Assembly: GCA_034932485.1 (NCBI GenBank)
Contig: JAYFOQ010000036.1
Span: forward strand, 21,582-85,581
Length of the DNA: 64,000 nt
Reading direction: 5' to 3'
Source: Gordonibacter sp034932485
GTDB lineage: Bacteria > Actinomycetota > Coriobacteriia > Coriobacteriales > Eggerthellaceae
In this document: positions 52,489 to 60,425 of the stretch, in pieces
How the letters are laid out: the number at the start of each line of letters is the position of its first letter
How positions within the stretch are numbered: position 1 is the first letter of the stretch
Translations under genes and position numbers: made by a program
Notes under the pieces: model-generated
The model's input: the letters and a program-made list of their open reading frames with translations, nothing else
Database searches by the model: none
What the model was told of the DNA's origin: nothing

Positions 52489-52931
52489 GGCTCTTCGACC
52501 TTTCCTCCGGCTGCTTCGATTTTCGCCTTAGCCGAAGCAGACACCTTGTCGACCTTAATCGTAAGGGCCTTAGTCACCTCGCCGTCGCCCAGCACCTTTA
52601 CCAGCGCATCGGCGTGTTTGATAATACCCTTAGCCTTCAGGCTTTCGCCATCAACCACATCGCCAGCCTCGAAGTTTTCCTCAAGACGGCCTACGTTTAC
52701 CGGTAAGTACTCCACATGGTTGATGTTCTTGAAACCAGGAAGCTTCGGCAGACGACGCGCAAGCGGGGTCTGACCGCCTTCAAAACCAGTGCCCTTGGTG
52801 CCACCAGCGCGGGACCCCTGACCGTTCATGCCGCGGCCGGAAGTCTTACCAGTACCAGAACCGTTACCTCGACCGACGCGCTTACGGGCCTTGGTAGAAC
52901 CTTCAGCCGGCTTAAGATCCTTCAACTCCAT
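52482..52931 (-). CDS. rplO: 50S ribosomal protein L15
   Basis: The 149-aa protein begins MELKDLKPAEGSTKARKRVG and has RGNGSGTGKTSGRGMNGQGS and FEGGQTPLARRLPKLPGFKN, all L15 signatures. The ATG at 52931 has AAAAGGAG upstream; the ORF extends 61 codons further without family likeness. A 186-bp gap separates it from rpmD. Confidence 0.98.
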   Translation of the reverse strand: MELKDLKPAEGSTKARKRVGRGNGSGTGKTSGRGMNGQGSRAGGTKGTGFEGGQTPLARRLPKLPGFKNINHVEYLPVNVGRLEENFEAGDVVDGESLKAKGIIKHADALVKVLGDGEVTKALTIKVDKVSASAKAKIEAAGGKVEEPC

Positions 52932-53117
52932 GATATAACTCCTTTTAGTCGCATGCGGACCATTCCGGCCCGTGCTGGCAGCTCGCCGCCAGCTAACTTC
53001 CTGAAGCGTTTTTACCCTATGCAAAAACGCCATCACGCCGCTCAAGGCGGCGATGATTTTCAATCGCTTATGATAGCATGCGCCACCCGAAGGCAGCGCA
53101 TGCTTCTTAAGCAAATT

Positions 53118-53309
53118 TTAGATTTCTTCGACCTTTACAAGGTGCTTTACCTTGAAAACCATGCCGCGAACACACTCATTGTCCACTTGGTCGACCGAAC
53201 GATTAATCTTTCCCAGACCCAGCGCGCGCAAGGTTGCCGCCTGGTCGCCCTTGTAGCCAATAGGGCTTTTTACCTGGGTGAGGCGCAGCGTCTTCTTTGC
53301 GTCAGACAT
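53118..53309 (-). CDS. rpmD: 50S ribosomal protein L30
   Basis: The 63-aa protein (KKTLRLTQVKSPIGYKGDQA, TLRALGLGKINRSVDQVDNE) is a standard bacterial L30. Its ATG at 53309 overlaps the rpsE stop by one base (TAATG), with AAGGAG upstream. Confidence 0.97.
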   Translation of the reverse strand: MSDAKKTLRLTQVKSPIGYKGDQAATLRALGLGKINRSVDQVDNECVRGMVFKVKHLVKVEEI

Positions 53310-53839
53310 TACTTCTGCTCCTTCCAACCAAAGATCTTTGCCACCGACGTATCACGACGGGCAGCAACCTGCTCGGGGCTCTCCATGTTCTTGAGACCCT
53401 CAGCGGCAGCCTTCACGATATTCATCGCATTATTAGTACCAAGCGACTTCGTGAGGACATCGGTCACACCAGCTAGCTCCATAACCGCACGTACTGGACC
53501 GCCAGCGATAACGCCAGTACCCGGTGTTGCCGGCTTGATAAGAACACGACCAGCACCAAACACGCCCATAATCTCGTGCGGCAACGTCTTCTCAGCCGTC
53601 AATGGCACGGTGAACATGTTCTTCTTTGCGTCTTCGACGCCCTTCTTGATGGCGATAGGCACTTCCTGCGACTTACCCATGCCAACACCTACGCGTCCGT
53701 TGCCGTCACCGACAACAACCAGTGCGGTCAGCGCGAAGCGACGACCACCCTTAACGACCTTGGACACGCGATTGATATAAACGACGCGCTCCTGAAGCTC
53801 GGGAACCCCGGCGTCGTTTTGCTGTTTGTTACGAGCCAT
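53309..53839 (-). CDS. rpsE: 30S ribosomal protein S5
   Basis: The 176-aa protein has LQERVVYINRVSKVVKGGRR, FALTALVVVGDGNGRVGVGM and GVFGAGRVLIKPATPGTGVI, the double-stranded RNA-binding and S5 C-terminal signatures. It is important for decoding accuracy. It lies 15 bp downstream of rplR. Confidence 0.99.
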   Translation of the reverse strand: MARNKQQNDAGVPELQERVVYINRVSKVVKGGRRFALTALVVVGDGNGRVGVGMGKSQEVPIAIKKGVEDAKKNMFTVPLTAEKTLPHEIMGVFGAGRVLIKPATPGTGVIAGGPVRAVMELAGVTDVLTKSLGTNNAMNIVKAAAEGLKNMESPEQVAARRDTSVAKIFGWKEQK

Positions 53840-53854
53840 AAGTTATAACCCCTT

Positions 53855-54223
53855 CTAGAATTTCAGGCCGGCTTCACGAGCGGCATCGGCCAAAGCCTGC
53901 ACACGCCCGTGATACAGATGTCCGCCACGGTCAAATACGACCTCGGTGACACCGGCATCCTGCGCCTTCTTACCGACGATCTCGCCCAAAGCGATAGCAC
54001 CTTCGACGGTCGCACCGTTCTTGCCGGTGGCCTTGAAGTCAGGGCCAAGTGTGGAAACGGCGCACATGGTGGTATGTGCAACGTCGTCCACGAGTTGAAC
54101 GTACATATTACTGTTGCTGCGCGTGACGCACAGACGGGGACGGGCCGGCGTTCCGGAAATCTTACCGCGTACGCGGCGATGGCGGCGAGCCAACCCGGCT
54201 TGTTTCTTCTGAAGCTTGTCCAT
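53855..54223 (-). CDS. rplR: 50S ribosomal protein L18
   Basis: The 122-aa protein binds 5S rRNA. It has ARRHRRVRGKISGTPARPRL, VTRSNSNMYVQLVDD and the end VVFDRGGHLYHGRVQALADA. Length and position after rplF are standard. Confidence 0.98.
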   Translation of the reverse strand: MDKLQKKQAGLARRHRRVRGKISGTPARPRLCVTRSNSNMYVQLVDDVAHTTMCAVSTLGPDFKATGKNGATVEGAIALGEIVGKKAQDAGVTEVVFDRGGHLYHGRVQALADAAREAGLKF

Positions 54224-54264
54224 GATAATCCCTTCGATCTCAAACCGTGATGTGGGCTTTTAGC

Positions 54265-54807
54265 CTAGTCGCCCTTGGCTGCCTTGCCCAGCTTACGACG
54301 AACCTGCTCGCCTTCATAGCGAATACCTTTGCCCTTATAAGGCTCGGGCTTACGCCACTTGCGAATGTTCGCCGCCACCTGTCCGACCTGCTCTTTGCTC
54401 GGGCCGGAGACGATAATCTCGGTCTGGCTCGGGACTTCGAACGTAATGCCTTCCGGCGCAACAACAAGCACCGGATGGGAGAAGCCGAGCTGCATCTCGA
54501 TATCCTTACCCTTGAGTGCAGCACGATAGCCAACACCCACGAGTTGAAGCTTCTTTTTGAAGCCCGTCGAGGTGCCCTCGACCATATTTGCAATAAGCGT
54601 ACGAACGAGTCCGTGATAGGCCTTAGCCTCGCGGGTGTCGTCGGGACGCTCGACGAGGATGTCATCACCCTCGCGCTTGATGATCATGATTTCGGGAAAG
54701 CTGCGAGTGAGCTCACCCTTCGGGCCCTTTACCGTCACCGTGGTGCCGTCGATGGTGACATCGACGCCGGCAGGAACGGTAATGGGCTGTTTGCCGATAC
54801 GAGACAT
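54265..54807 (-). CDS. rplF: 50S ribosomal protein L6
   Basis: The 180-aa protein begins MSRIGKQPITVPAGVDVTID and ends with the L6 signature KPEPYKGKGIRYEGEQVRRK. Length and position are standard. Confidence 0.99.
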   Translation of the reverse strand: MSRIGKQPITVPAGVDVTIDGTTVTVKGPKGELTRSFPEIMIIKREGDDILVERPDDTREAKAYHGLVRTLIANMVEGTSTGFKKKLQLVGVGYRAALKGKDIEMQLGFSHPVLVVAPEGITFEVPSQTEIIVSGPSKEQVGQVAANIRKWRKPEPYKGKGIRYEGEQVRRKLGKAAKGD

Positions 54808-54826
54808 ATCTTATTCCCTCCCTTTC

Positions 54827-55225
54827 CTACCAGACGTAGGCGATAACCTCGCCGCCAACGCCCTTTTTACGAGCATCGCGGTCGGTCATCACACCGAGGC
54901 TTGTAGAGATAATTGCGGTACCGAGGCCGCCCAACACGCGGGGCAGCTCGTCCTTGCCAGCGTAAATACGCAGGCCCGGCTTCGAGATACGCTTAATACC
55001 ACGGATGGTTTTAGCCTTCTTCTCGCCGTACTTGAGCACGATCTCCAGCGACGCGCGGGGCTCGCCCTCTACGACGTCATAACGCTGAATATAGCCCTCT
55101 TCTTGCATGATACGAGCTATCTCGACAAGCTTCTTGCTGGACGGCATAGAAACCGTCTGCTTGCCGGCAGAGTTTGCGTTACGCACACGCGTAAGCATAT
55201 CTGCAATGGGGTCGGTCATGGTCAT
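54827..55225 (-). CDS. rpsH: 30S ribosomal protein S8
   Basis: The 132-aa protein has MTDPIADMLTRVRNANSAGK, ISKPGLRIYAGKDELPRVLG and the S8 ending DRDARKKGVGGEVIAYVW. S8 represses the spc operon in E. coli; no equivalent site was identified here. The ATG at 55225 has AAAGGAG upstream; a second ATG two codons in is possible. Confidence 0.98.
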   Translation of the reverse strand: MTMTDPIADMLTRVRNANSAGKQTVSMPSSKKLVEIARIMQEEGYIQRYDVVEGEPRASLEIVLKYGEKKAKTIRGIKRISKPGLRIYAGKDELPRVLGGLGTAIISTSLGVMTDRDARKKGVGGEVIAYVW

Positions 55226-55334
55226 GGTGTTTCTCCTTTGGTCCGTGATGAGCCACACGCACGGTTCGTCGGCGCCCATAACGCCTCCGCCTTCTACGCG
55301 GGCACACCCTTGAGCGCGCTTTAGTCTTGGCGAT

Positions 55335-55520
55335 TTACCACGAAGACTTGGTCACGCCGGGCAGTTCGCCTTTGTTGGCCAGTTCGCGCAAGCACACGCG
55401 GCACAGACCAAACTTGCGGTAATAGGCGCGGGGACGTCCGCAACGCGTGCAGCGATTGTGCTGGCGCGTCGAGAACTTTGGCTCGCGCTTGGCCTTGGCG
55501 ATCATCGATTTCTTAGCCAT
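55335..55520 (-). CDS. rpsN: 30S ribosomal protein S14, zinc-binding (type Z)
   Basis: The 61-aa protein contains CTRCGRPRAYYRKFGLCRVC, the four-cysteine zinc site of the short S14 form. It lies between rplE and rpsH, with about 110 bp before rpsH. Confidence 0.98.
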   Translation of the reverse strand: MAKKSMIAKAKREPKFSTRQHNRCTRCGRPRAYYRKFGLCRVCLRELANKGELPGVTKSSW

Positions 55521-55592
55521 GCAAATCCTTCTTTCCTATCCTCGACCCGCACGAGAATGCGGGTGCAAGTTCAAACGGGGCGGGCACAAGAA

Positions 55593-56138
55593 CTACTTGT
55601 CCTTGAACGGGAAGCCGAGCGCGGTAAGCAGCGCGTGAGCATCTTCGTTGTTGCCGGCAGTCGTTACAACCGTAATATCCATACCACGCGTACGGTCGAT
55701 CTTGTCGTAGTCGATCTCCGGGAAGATCAGCTGCTCCGTAATGCCAAACGTGTAGTTGCCGCGGCCATCAAAGCTCTTCGGCGAAATACCGCGGAAGTCG
55801 CGTACACGAGGCAACGCGGTAGCCAAAAGGCGATCCATAAACTCCCACATGCGGTCACCACGCAGCGTGACCTTACAACCAATAGCCTGGCCTTCACGCA
55901 AATGGAAACCGGCAATAGACTTGCGAGCACGCGTGACGCAGGGCTGCTGCCCGGTGATGGTGCGCATATCGGCAATAGCGGCGTCAAGCAGCTTCGAATC
56001 GGCTGCCGCGGCACCAACGCCCATGTTCACAACGATCTTCTCGACACGCGGAACTTGGTTGATATTTTTGATACCCAGATCGGCCTCAAGTTTGGGCACA
56101 ATCTCGGTTTGGTACTTTTCTTTCAAGCGAGGAGCCAT
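55593..56138 (-). CDS. rplE: 50S ribosomal protein L5
   Basis: The 181-aa protein binds 5S rRNA. It has LGIKNINQVPRVEKIVVNMG, TGQQPCVTRARKSIAGFHLR, REGQAIGCKVTLRGDRMWEF and IDYDKIDRTRGMDITVVTTA. The ATG at 56138 has AAAGGAA upstream. A perfect hairpin lies between it and rplX. Confidence 0.98.
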   Translation of the reverse strand: MAPRLKEKYQTEIVPKLEADLGIKNINQVPRVEKIVVNMGVGAAAADSKLLDAAIADMRTITGQQPCVTRARKSIAGFHLREGQAIGCKVTLRGDRMWEFMDRLLATALPRVRDFRGISPKSFDGRGNYTFGITEQLIFPEIDYDKIDRTRGMDITVVTTAGNNEDAHALLTALGFPFKDK

Positions 56139-56223
56139 GGTACGTTCCTTTCGATGAATTAAACGCAAGATTTCCGACCCTGCGTCCCTTGCCACCGAAG
56201 CAGCAGGGGTCATATTACTACGA

Positions 56224-56251
56224 GTTCCGTCGGCCGCGAGGCCGACGGAAC
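56224..56251 (-). repeat. Perfect 12-bp hairpin between rplX and rplE
   Basis: GTTCCGTCGGCC (56224-56235), loop GCGA, GGCCGACGGAAC (56240-56251), with no T-run after it on the minus strand. It lies inside the ribosomal operon and may be a processing, pausing or regulatory RNA element. Confidence 0.8.
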
Positions 56252-56255
56252 AAAA

Positions 56256-56576
56256 CTACTTAATGTCCTTGCCGCACTTCTTGCAAACGCGGACCTTCTT
56301 ACCTTCTTCATCGCGCTTGTGACCAACGCGCGTAGCCTGCTTACACTCCGGACACACCAGCATAACGTTGGACACATGGATCGGTGCCTCCACCGTCGAA
56401 ATGCCACCCTGGGGGTTTTGCTGGGTGGGACGCATGGCCTTCTTGATGATGTTAACTTTCTCCACCACCACGCGTTCCTTCTGCGGAAGCGCGCGCAGTA
56501 CGACTCCCTCTTTACCCTTATCCTTACCGGATAGGACCTTGACGTGATCGCCTTTTTTGATATTCATACCACTCAT
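56256..56576 (-). CDS. rplX: 50S ribosomal protein L24
   Basis: The 106-aa protein has the KOW motif KKGDHVKVLSGKDKGKEGVV and NIIKKAMRPTQQNPQGGIST. Its C-terminus holds two Cys pairs (CPECKQATRVGHKRDEEG and VCKKCGK), a possible zinc knuckle also seen in other actinobacterial L24. The ATG at 56576 has GGGAGGTG upstream. Confidence 0.98.
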   Translation of the reverse strand: MSGMNIKKGDHVKVLSGKDKGKEGVVLRALPQKERVVVEKVNIIKKAMRPTQQNPQGGISTVEAPIHVSNVMLVCPECKQATRVGHKRDEEGKKVRVCKKCGKDIK

Positions 56577-56592
56577 TTTACGCACACCTCCC

Positions 56593-56961
56593 TTACAGCG
56601 TTTCCGGTGCCAAAGACACAATCTTCATGTACTTCTTGTCACGAAGCTCACGTGCAACGGGCCCAAAGATACGGGTGCCGCGCGGAGCGCCGTCATTGTT
56701 GATCAGCACGCAGGCGTTCTGGTCGAACTTGATGTAGCTGCCGTCAGCGCGACGAACTTCTTTCTTCACGCGCACGACGACGCAGCGCACCACTTCGCCC
56801 TTCTTCACGTTGCCGTTGGGCATCGCTTCCTTAACGCTGCAGATGATCACGTCACCGAGGCCCGCATAACGGCGCTTGGAGCCGCCCAGGACCTTGATGC
56901 ACTGCACCTTGCGAGCGCCGGAGTTATCGGCCACCGCGAGCATGGTTTGCATCTGAATCAT
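56593..56961 (-). CDS. rplN: 50S ribosomal protein L14
   Basis: The 122-aa protein begins MIQMQTMLAVADNSGARKVQ and has VLGGSKRRYAGLGDVIICSV and NDGAPRGTRIFGPVARELRD, standard L14. An in-frame ATG at residue 4 could also be used. Confidence 0.99.
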   Translation of the reverse strand: MIQMQTMLAVADNSGARKVQCIKVLGGSKRRYAGLGDVIICSVKEAMPNGNVKKGEVVRCVVVRVKKEVRRADGSYIKFDQNACVLINNDGAPRGTRIFGPVARELRDKKYMKIVSLAPETL

Positions 56962-57009
56962 TGCTATAACCTAACTTTCCTCGTTCGAGCATGCATGCGA
57001 ACACGCAGG

Positions 57010-57270
57010 CTATTTGGCCTTTTCCACAATCTCGATCAAGCGCCAGCGCTTCATCTTAGACAGCGGACGCGTCTCCATGATGCGCACCGTGTCGCCGACA
57101 CCGGCAGCATTCTCTTCATCATGGGCATGGAACTTCTTGGTGGATGTCATCATCTTGCCGTACACCGGATGGGGCTTACGCTCCTTCACCTGTACAACGC
57201 ACGTCTTATCGTTGACGGCGCTCACCACGACGCCCTGGCGGACCTTGCGGGAGTTACGATCTTCACTCAT
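57010..57270 (-). CDS. rpsQ: 30S ribosomal protein S17
   Basis: The 86-aa protein has RKVRQGVVVSAVNDKTCVVQ and GDTVRIMETRPLSKMKRWRL, standard S17. The ATG at 57270 was preferred over a TTG four codons upstream. Confidence 0.98.
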   Translation of the reverse strand: MSEDRNSRKVRQGVVVSAVNDKTCVVQVKERKPHPVYGKMMTSTKKFHAHDEENAAGVGDTVRIMETRPLSKMKRWRLIEIVEKAK

Positions 57271-57298
57271 TAGTATTCTCAACCTTACCTTTCCGCGC

Positions 57299-57493
57299 TT
57301 AGGCGTTCAGCTCGCGAGCACGCATCTCGGTCTGAATGCGGGCAATTTCCTTCTTGACCTGACCCACGCGGGCGGTGTTGTCGAGCTGGCTTGTAGCCAT
57401 CTGGAAGCGCAGATTGAAAAGCTCCGCGCGAGCTTCTTTGAGTTTCGCCTGCAAATCGTCGGCAGAAAGCTCACGGATCTCTGCTGCTTTCAT
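57299..57493 (-). CDS. rpmC: 50S ribosomal protein L29
   Basis: The 64-aa protein has MKAAEIRELSADDLQAKLKE and FNLRFQMATSQLDNTARVGQ, standard L29. It starts immediately after the rplP stop, with no gap. Confidence 0.98.
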   Translation of the reverse strand: MKAAEIRELSADDLQAKLKEARAELFNLRFQMATSQLDNTARVGQVKKEIARIQTEMRARELNA

Positions 57494-57916
57494 TTACTCC
57501 TGCCCTTCCGTTTCCTTGGAAACAATCTTGCACTTGATGGGCAACTTATTGACGGCGAGACGAAGTGCTTCCTTCGCGGTCTCCTCGTCGACACCGGCAA
57601 TTTCAAACATAATACGGCCGGGTTTCACGACAGCTACCCAAGCCTCAGGGTTACCCTTACCGGAACCCATGCGGGTTTCAGCCGGCTTCTGCGTGATAGG
57701 CTTGTCGGGGAAGATCGTAATCCATACCTTACCGCCACGCTTCATGTGACGGGTCATGGCAATACGAGCAGCCTCAATCTGGCGGTTCGTGATCCAATGG
57801 GCCTCAAGCGCCTGGATGCCCCACTCGCCGTGATTCAACCGAGTGCCACCCTTAGCTTTGCCCTTCATGGAGCCACGCTGCACCTTACGATGCTTTACGC
57901 GCTTAGGTACGAGCAT
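57494..57916 (-). CDS. rplP: 50S ribosomal protein L16
   Basis: The 140-aa protein begins MLVPKRVKHRKVQRGSMKGK and has VWITIFPDKPITQKPAETRM and GSGKGNPEAWVAVVKPGRIM, the L16 signature. It abuts rpsC and rpmC without gaps. Confidence 0.99.
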   Translation of the reverse strand: MLVPKRVKHRKVQRGSMKGKAKGGTRLNHGEWGIQALEAHWITNRQIEAARIAMTRHMKRGGKVWITIFPDKPITQKPAETRMGSGKGNPEAWVAVVKPGRIMFEIAGVDEETAKEALRLAVNKLPIKCKIVSKETEGQE

Positions 57917-58630
57917 TTACTTCGCCCCCCTCTCGTTACGGTCGTTGCGACGGGAACGGTTCGGACGGGAGCTACCCTCGAGCGCCGGCTGAGGAGCCTT
58001 CTGGCCGGGGAGCACTTCGCCGTGATACACCCACACCTGCACGCCGATGGAGCCCATCGTCGTAGCAGCGGTGGCGAAACCGTAGTCAATCTTGGCGCGC
58101 AGCGTATGCAGCGGCACACGGCCTTCGCGATACCACTCGCGACGGCTCATCTCGGCACCGCCGAGACGACCGGAACACTGAATACGAATGCCCTGAGCGC
58201 CGCTCTTACGAGCAGACTGAACAGCCTTGCGCATAGCGCGACGGAAGGCCACACGACCCACAAGCTGCTCGGCCACGGACTGAGCAATAAGGCTAGCATC
58301 CAACTCAGGGCGCTTAACCTCGATAACCTCGATAGACACCGGGCCACTGGCAACCTTCTCCAGCTTTTTGCGCAGGGTGTCAATCTCGGCGCCCTTTTTG
58401 CCGATAACGATGCCCGGACGAGCAGTCGTCACGATGACCTTGACCTTGTCGCCAGCACGCTCGATCTCAATCTTAGAGACAGCGGCACGAGCAAGGTACT
58501 TATCCAGGAACTTCCTGATGGCCAAGTCGTTTTCCAGGTTCTTGGCATAGTCTTTGCCGGCGTACCAGCGGCTGCGCCATTCTTCGGTGATGCCAAGGCG
58601 GAACCCGGTGGGGCTTACTTTCTGACCCAT
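57917..58630 (-). CDS. rpsC: 30S ribosomal protein S3
   Basis: The 237-aa protein begins MGQKVSPTGFRLGITEEWRS and has the KH domain around VTTARPGIVIGKKGAEIDTL, then RAMRKAVQSARKSGAQGIRI and a basic disordered tail. S3 lines the mRNA entry channel. Confidence 0.99.
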   Translation of the reverse strand: MGQKVSPTGFRLGITEEWRSRWYAGKDYAKNLENDLAIRKFLDKYLARAAVSKIEIERAGDKVKVIVTTARPGIVIGKKGAEIDTLRKKLEKVASGPVSIEVIEVKRPELDASLIAQSVAEQLVGRVAFRRAMRKAVQSARKSGAQGIRIQCSGRLGGAEMSRREWYREGRVPLHTLRAKIDYGFATAATTMGSIGVQVWVYHGEVLPGQKAPQPALEGSSRPNRSRRNDRNERGAK

Positions 58631-58635
58631 ACGGC

Positions 58636-58977
58636 TTATGCCTCCTCTCGCGGTGCAACGATAATCGTGATGTGGCTCGTGCGCTTACGAATGCGCGATG
58701 CGGAGCCCTTGGCGCGCGGACGGATGCGCTTCAACGTGGGGCCTTCGTCGACGAAAGCGGTCTTCACGATGAGCGATTCCGGGCGCACATGGTGCTGGTG
58801 CTCGGCGTTAGCCACAGCAGAGTTCAGCGTCTTGAGGACGTCCTCAGCGATGGCGCGGTCCGTGAATGCGAGGATCTCGCGAGCCTGGATGACGGATTTA
58901 CCGCGAACCAGATCGACAACGATGCGCGCCTTGCGGGGCGAAACGCGGACGTAGCGTGCTATTGCTTTAGATTCCAT
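58636..58977 (-). CDS. rplV: 50S ribosomal protein L22
   Basis: The 113-aa protein has ARYVRVSPRKARIVVDLVRG and the exit-tunnel loop PRAKGSASRIRKRTSHITII, standard L22. It starts 15 bp after rpsS. Confidence 0.99.
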   Translation of the reverse strand: MESKAIARYVRVSPRKARIVVDLVRGKSVIQAREILAFTDRAIAEDVLKTLNSAVANAEHQHHVRPESLIVKTAFVDEGPTLKRIRPRAKGSASRIRKRTSHITIIVAPREEA

Positions 58978-58992
58978 TGTTCACACCCCTTC

Positions 58993-59265
58993 TTATCGCT
59001 TGCCCTTGTCGGCGGAGTGACCCTTGAACGTGCGGGTCGGGGCAAATTCGCCCAGTTTATGGCCGACCATAGATTCCGTAACGTATACCGGCACGTGCTT
59101 GCGACCATCATGTACGGCAATGGTGTGACCCACCATGTCCGGGAAGATGGTGCTGGAACGCGACCAGGTCTTGATAACGTTCTTCTCGCCTGCCGCGTTC
59201 ATCGCCTCAATGCGATCGAGAAGGCGCGGTTCGACGAAAGGACCCTTCTTCAAACTTCTACTCAC
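58993..59265 (-). CDS. rpsS: 30S ribosomal protein S19
   Basis: The 90-aa protein begins MSRSLKKGPFVEPRLLDRIE and has the signature MVGHKLGEFAPTRTFKGH. It follows rplB by 23 bp. Confidence 0.99.
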   Translation of the reverse strand: MSRSLKKGPFVEPRLLDRIEAMNAAGEKNVIKTWSRSSTIFPDMVGHTIAVHDGRKHVPVYVTESMVGHKLGEFAPTRTFKGHSADKGKR

Positions 59266-59288
59266 TATTACTCCTTATCGTGCTCGCG

Positions 59289-60119
59289 CTACTTCTTGCG
59301 ACGGCGGATGATCAGGCGGCTCGAAGCCTTCTTCTTGTTGCGGGTGCGATGGCCCTTGGTGGGAACGCCCCAGGGGGTAACCGGATGACGACCAGCGGAC
59401 TTATTCCTGCCCTCGCCGCCGCCGTGCGGATGGTCGACCGGGTTCATAACCGTACCACGAACGCTGGGACGAATACCCTTCCAGCGGTTACGGCCAGCCT
59501 TACCCACTTTAATGTTAGCATGCTCGGAGTTGCCGACCTCTCCCACCGTGGCGCGACACGTGATAAGCACGCGACGCATCTCGGAGGATGGCATGCGCAG
59601 GATGGCGTAGTCGCCTTCCTTACCCATGAGCTGAATGCTGGTACCGGCAGAACGGGCAATGGCCGCGCCCTTGCCAGGCTGCAGTTCAACTGCATGGATG
59701 AGCGTACCGACGGGGATGCTGGCCAACGGAAGCGCGTTGCCCGGCTTAATGTCGGCCTCGGGACCGCTCATGATCATATCGCCTACGCGCAAACCCTTCG
59801 GGTGAAGGATGTAGCGCTTCTCACCGTCAACATAATGCAGAAGAGCGATGCGGGCCGAACGGTTGGGATCGTACTCGATCGTAGCAACCTTGGCAGGCAC
59901 GCCGTCTTTCTGGCGCTTAAAGTCGATGATGCGGTAACGGCGCTTGTTGCCGCCACCCTGGTGGCGCGTCGTGATGCGACCGTTGTTGTTGCGGCCGGCC
60001 TTGTTCGACAACGGCGCGAGCAGGGATTTCTCCGGCTTCGTCGTCGTGATCTCGGCAAAGTCCGACACCGTTTGGAAACGGCGACCCGGGCTTGTCGGCT
60101 TGTACTGCTTAACTCCCAT
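59289..60119 (-). CDS. rplB: 50S ribosomal protein L2 (first gene of the operon here)
   Basis: The 276-aa protein begins MGVKQYKPTSPGRRFQTVSD and has the peptidyl-transferase-proximal signature VMNPVDHPHGGGEGRNK. The ATG at 60119 has AGAGAGGAT upstream; 65 upstream codons in frame are not L2. In most bacteria rpsJ, rplC, rplD and rplW precede rplB; here a promoter and leader precede it, and the next gene upstream is ygiQ. Confidence 0.98.
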   Translation of the reverse strand: MGVKQYKPTSPGRRFQTVSDFAEITTTKPEKSLLAPLSNKAGRNNNGRITTRHQGGGNKRRYRIIDFKRQKDGVPAKVATIEYDPNRSARIALLHYVDGEKRYILHPKGLRVGDMIMSGPEADIKPGNALPLASIPVGTLIHAVELQPGKGAAIARSAGTSIQLMGKEGDYAILRMPSSEMRRVLITCRATVGEVGNSEHANIKVGKAGRNRWKGIRPSVRGTVMNPVDHPHGGGEGRNKSAGRHPVTPWGVPTKGHRTRNKKKASSRLIIRRRKK

Positions 60120-60134
60120 GTCTATCCTCTCTTC

Positions 60135-60173
60135 GGATCTTTGCTCGCACGCCTCTCCGTACCCCAAAGATCC
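60135..60173 (-). promoter_or_regulatory. Leader hairpin upstream of rplB
   Basis: GGATCTTTG (60173-60165 on the minus strand) pairs exactly with CAAAGATCC (60143-60135), with a 21-nt interior, ending 15 nt before the rplB start. It lies in an about 160-nt leader and could be an autoregulatory element for a ribosomal protein; no known leader class was recognised. Confidence 0.5.
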
Positions 60174-60287
60174 TTCGTCGCTTTGTGGGTTCCCGATTGC
60201 CGACGTGCGCCTGGGGAGGCTTGGCGCGCTCGACTCCGGTTTGCCACGCGTCCGGGTGTATCCATAACCAACCAGACGCAACCGAGA

Positions 60288-60316
60288 ATTATAAACTCTT
60301 TGTTGCTTTCGCACAA
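60288..60316 (-). promoter_or_regulatory. Promoter of the rplB ribosomal operon
   Basis: On the minus strand TTGTGC (60316-60311), a 17-bp spacer and a perfect TATAAT (60293-60288) form a sigma-70 promoter about 170 bp upstream of rplB. Confidence 0.75.
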
Positions 60317-60425
60317 GAAACGATTTTTATCACCTTGTCACACACAAGCTGCACACAATTAAAGGCCGACTGCTAACTTTAAGTTGTTACTAACTACTGC
60401 TAGCGGTTAATTCAGCCTCTCACCG

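Noticed and set aside
57014..58954. 646-codon open frame on the plus strand across rplP/rpsC/rplV
   Set aside because: It is antisense to three certain ribosomal protein genes, has low-complexity Leu/Arg/Thr composition and no family likeness; a by-product of codon bias.
59280..60362. 360-codon plus-strand frame over rplB
   Set aside because: Antisense to L2 and its leader, with no protein-family features.
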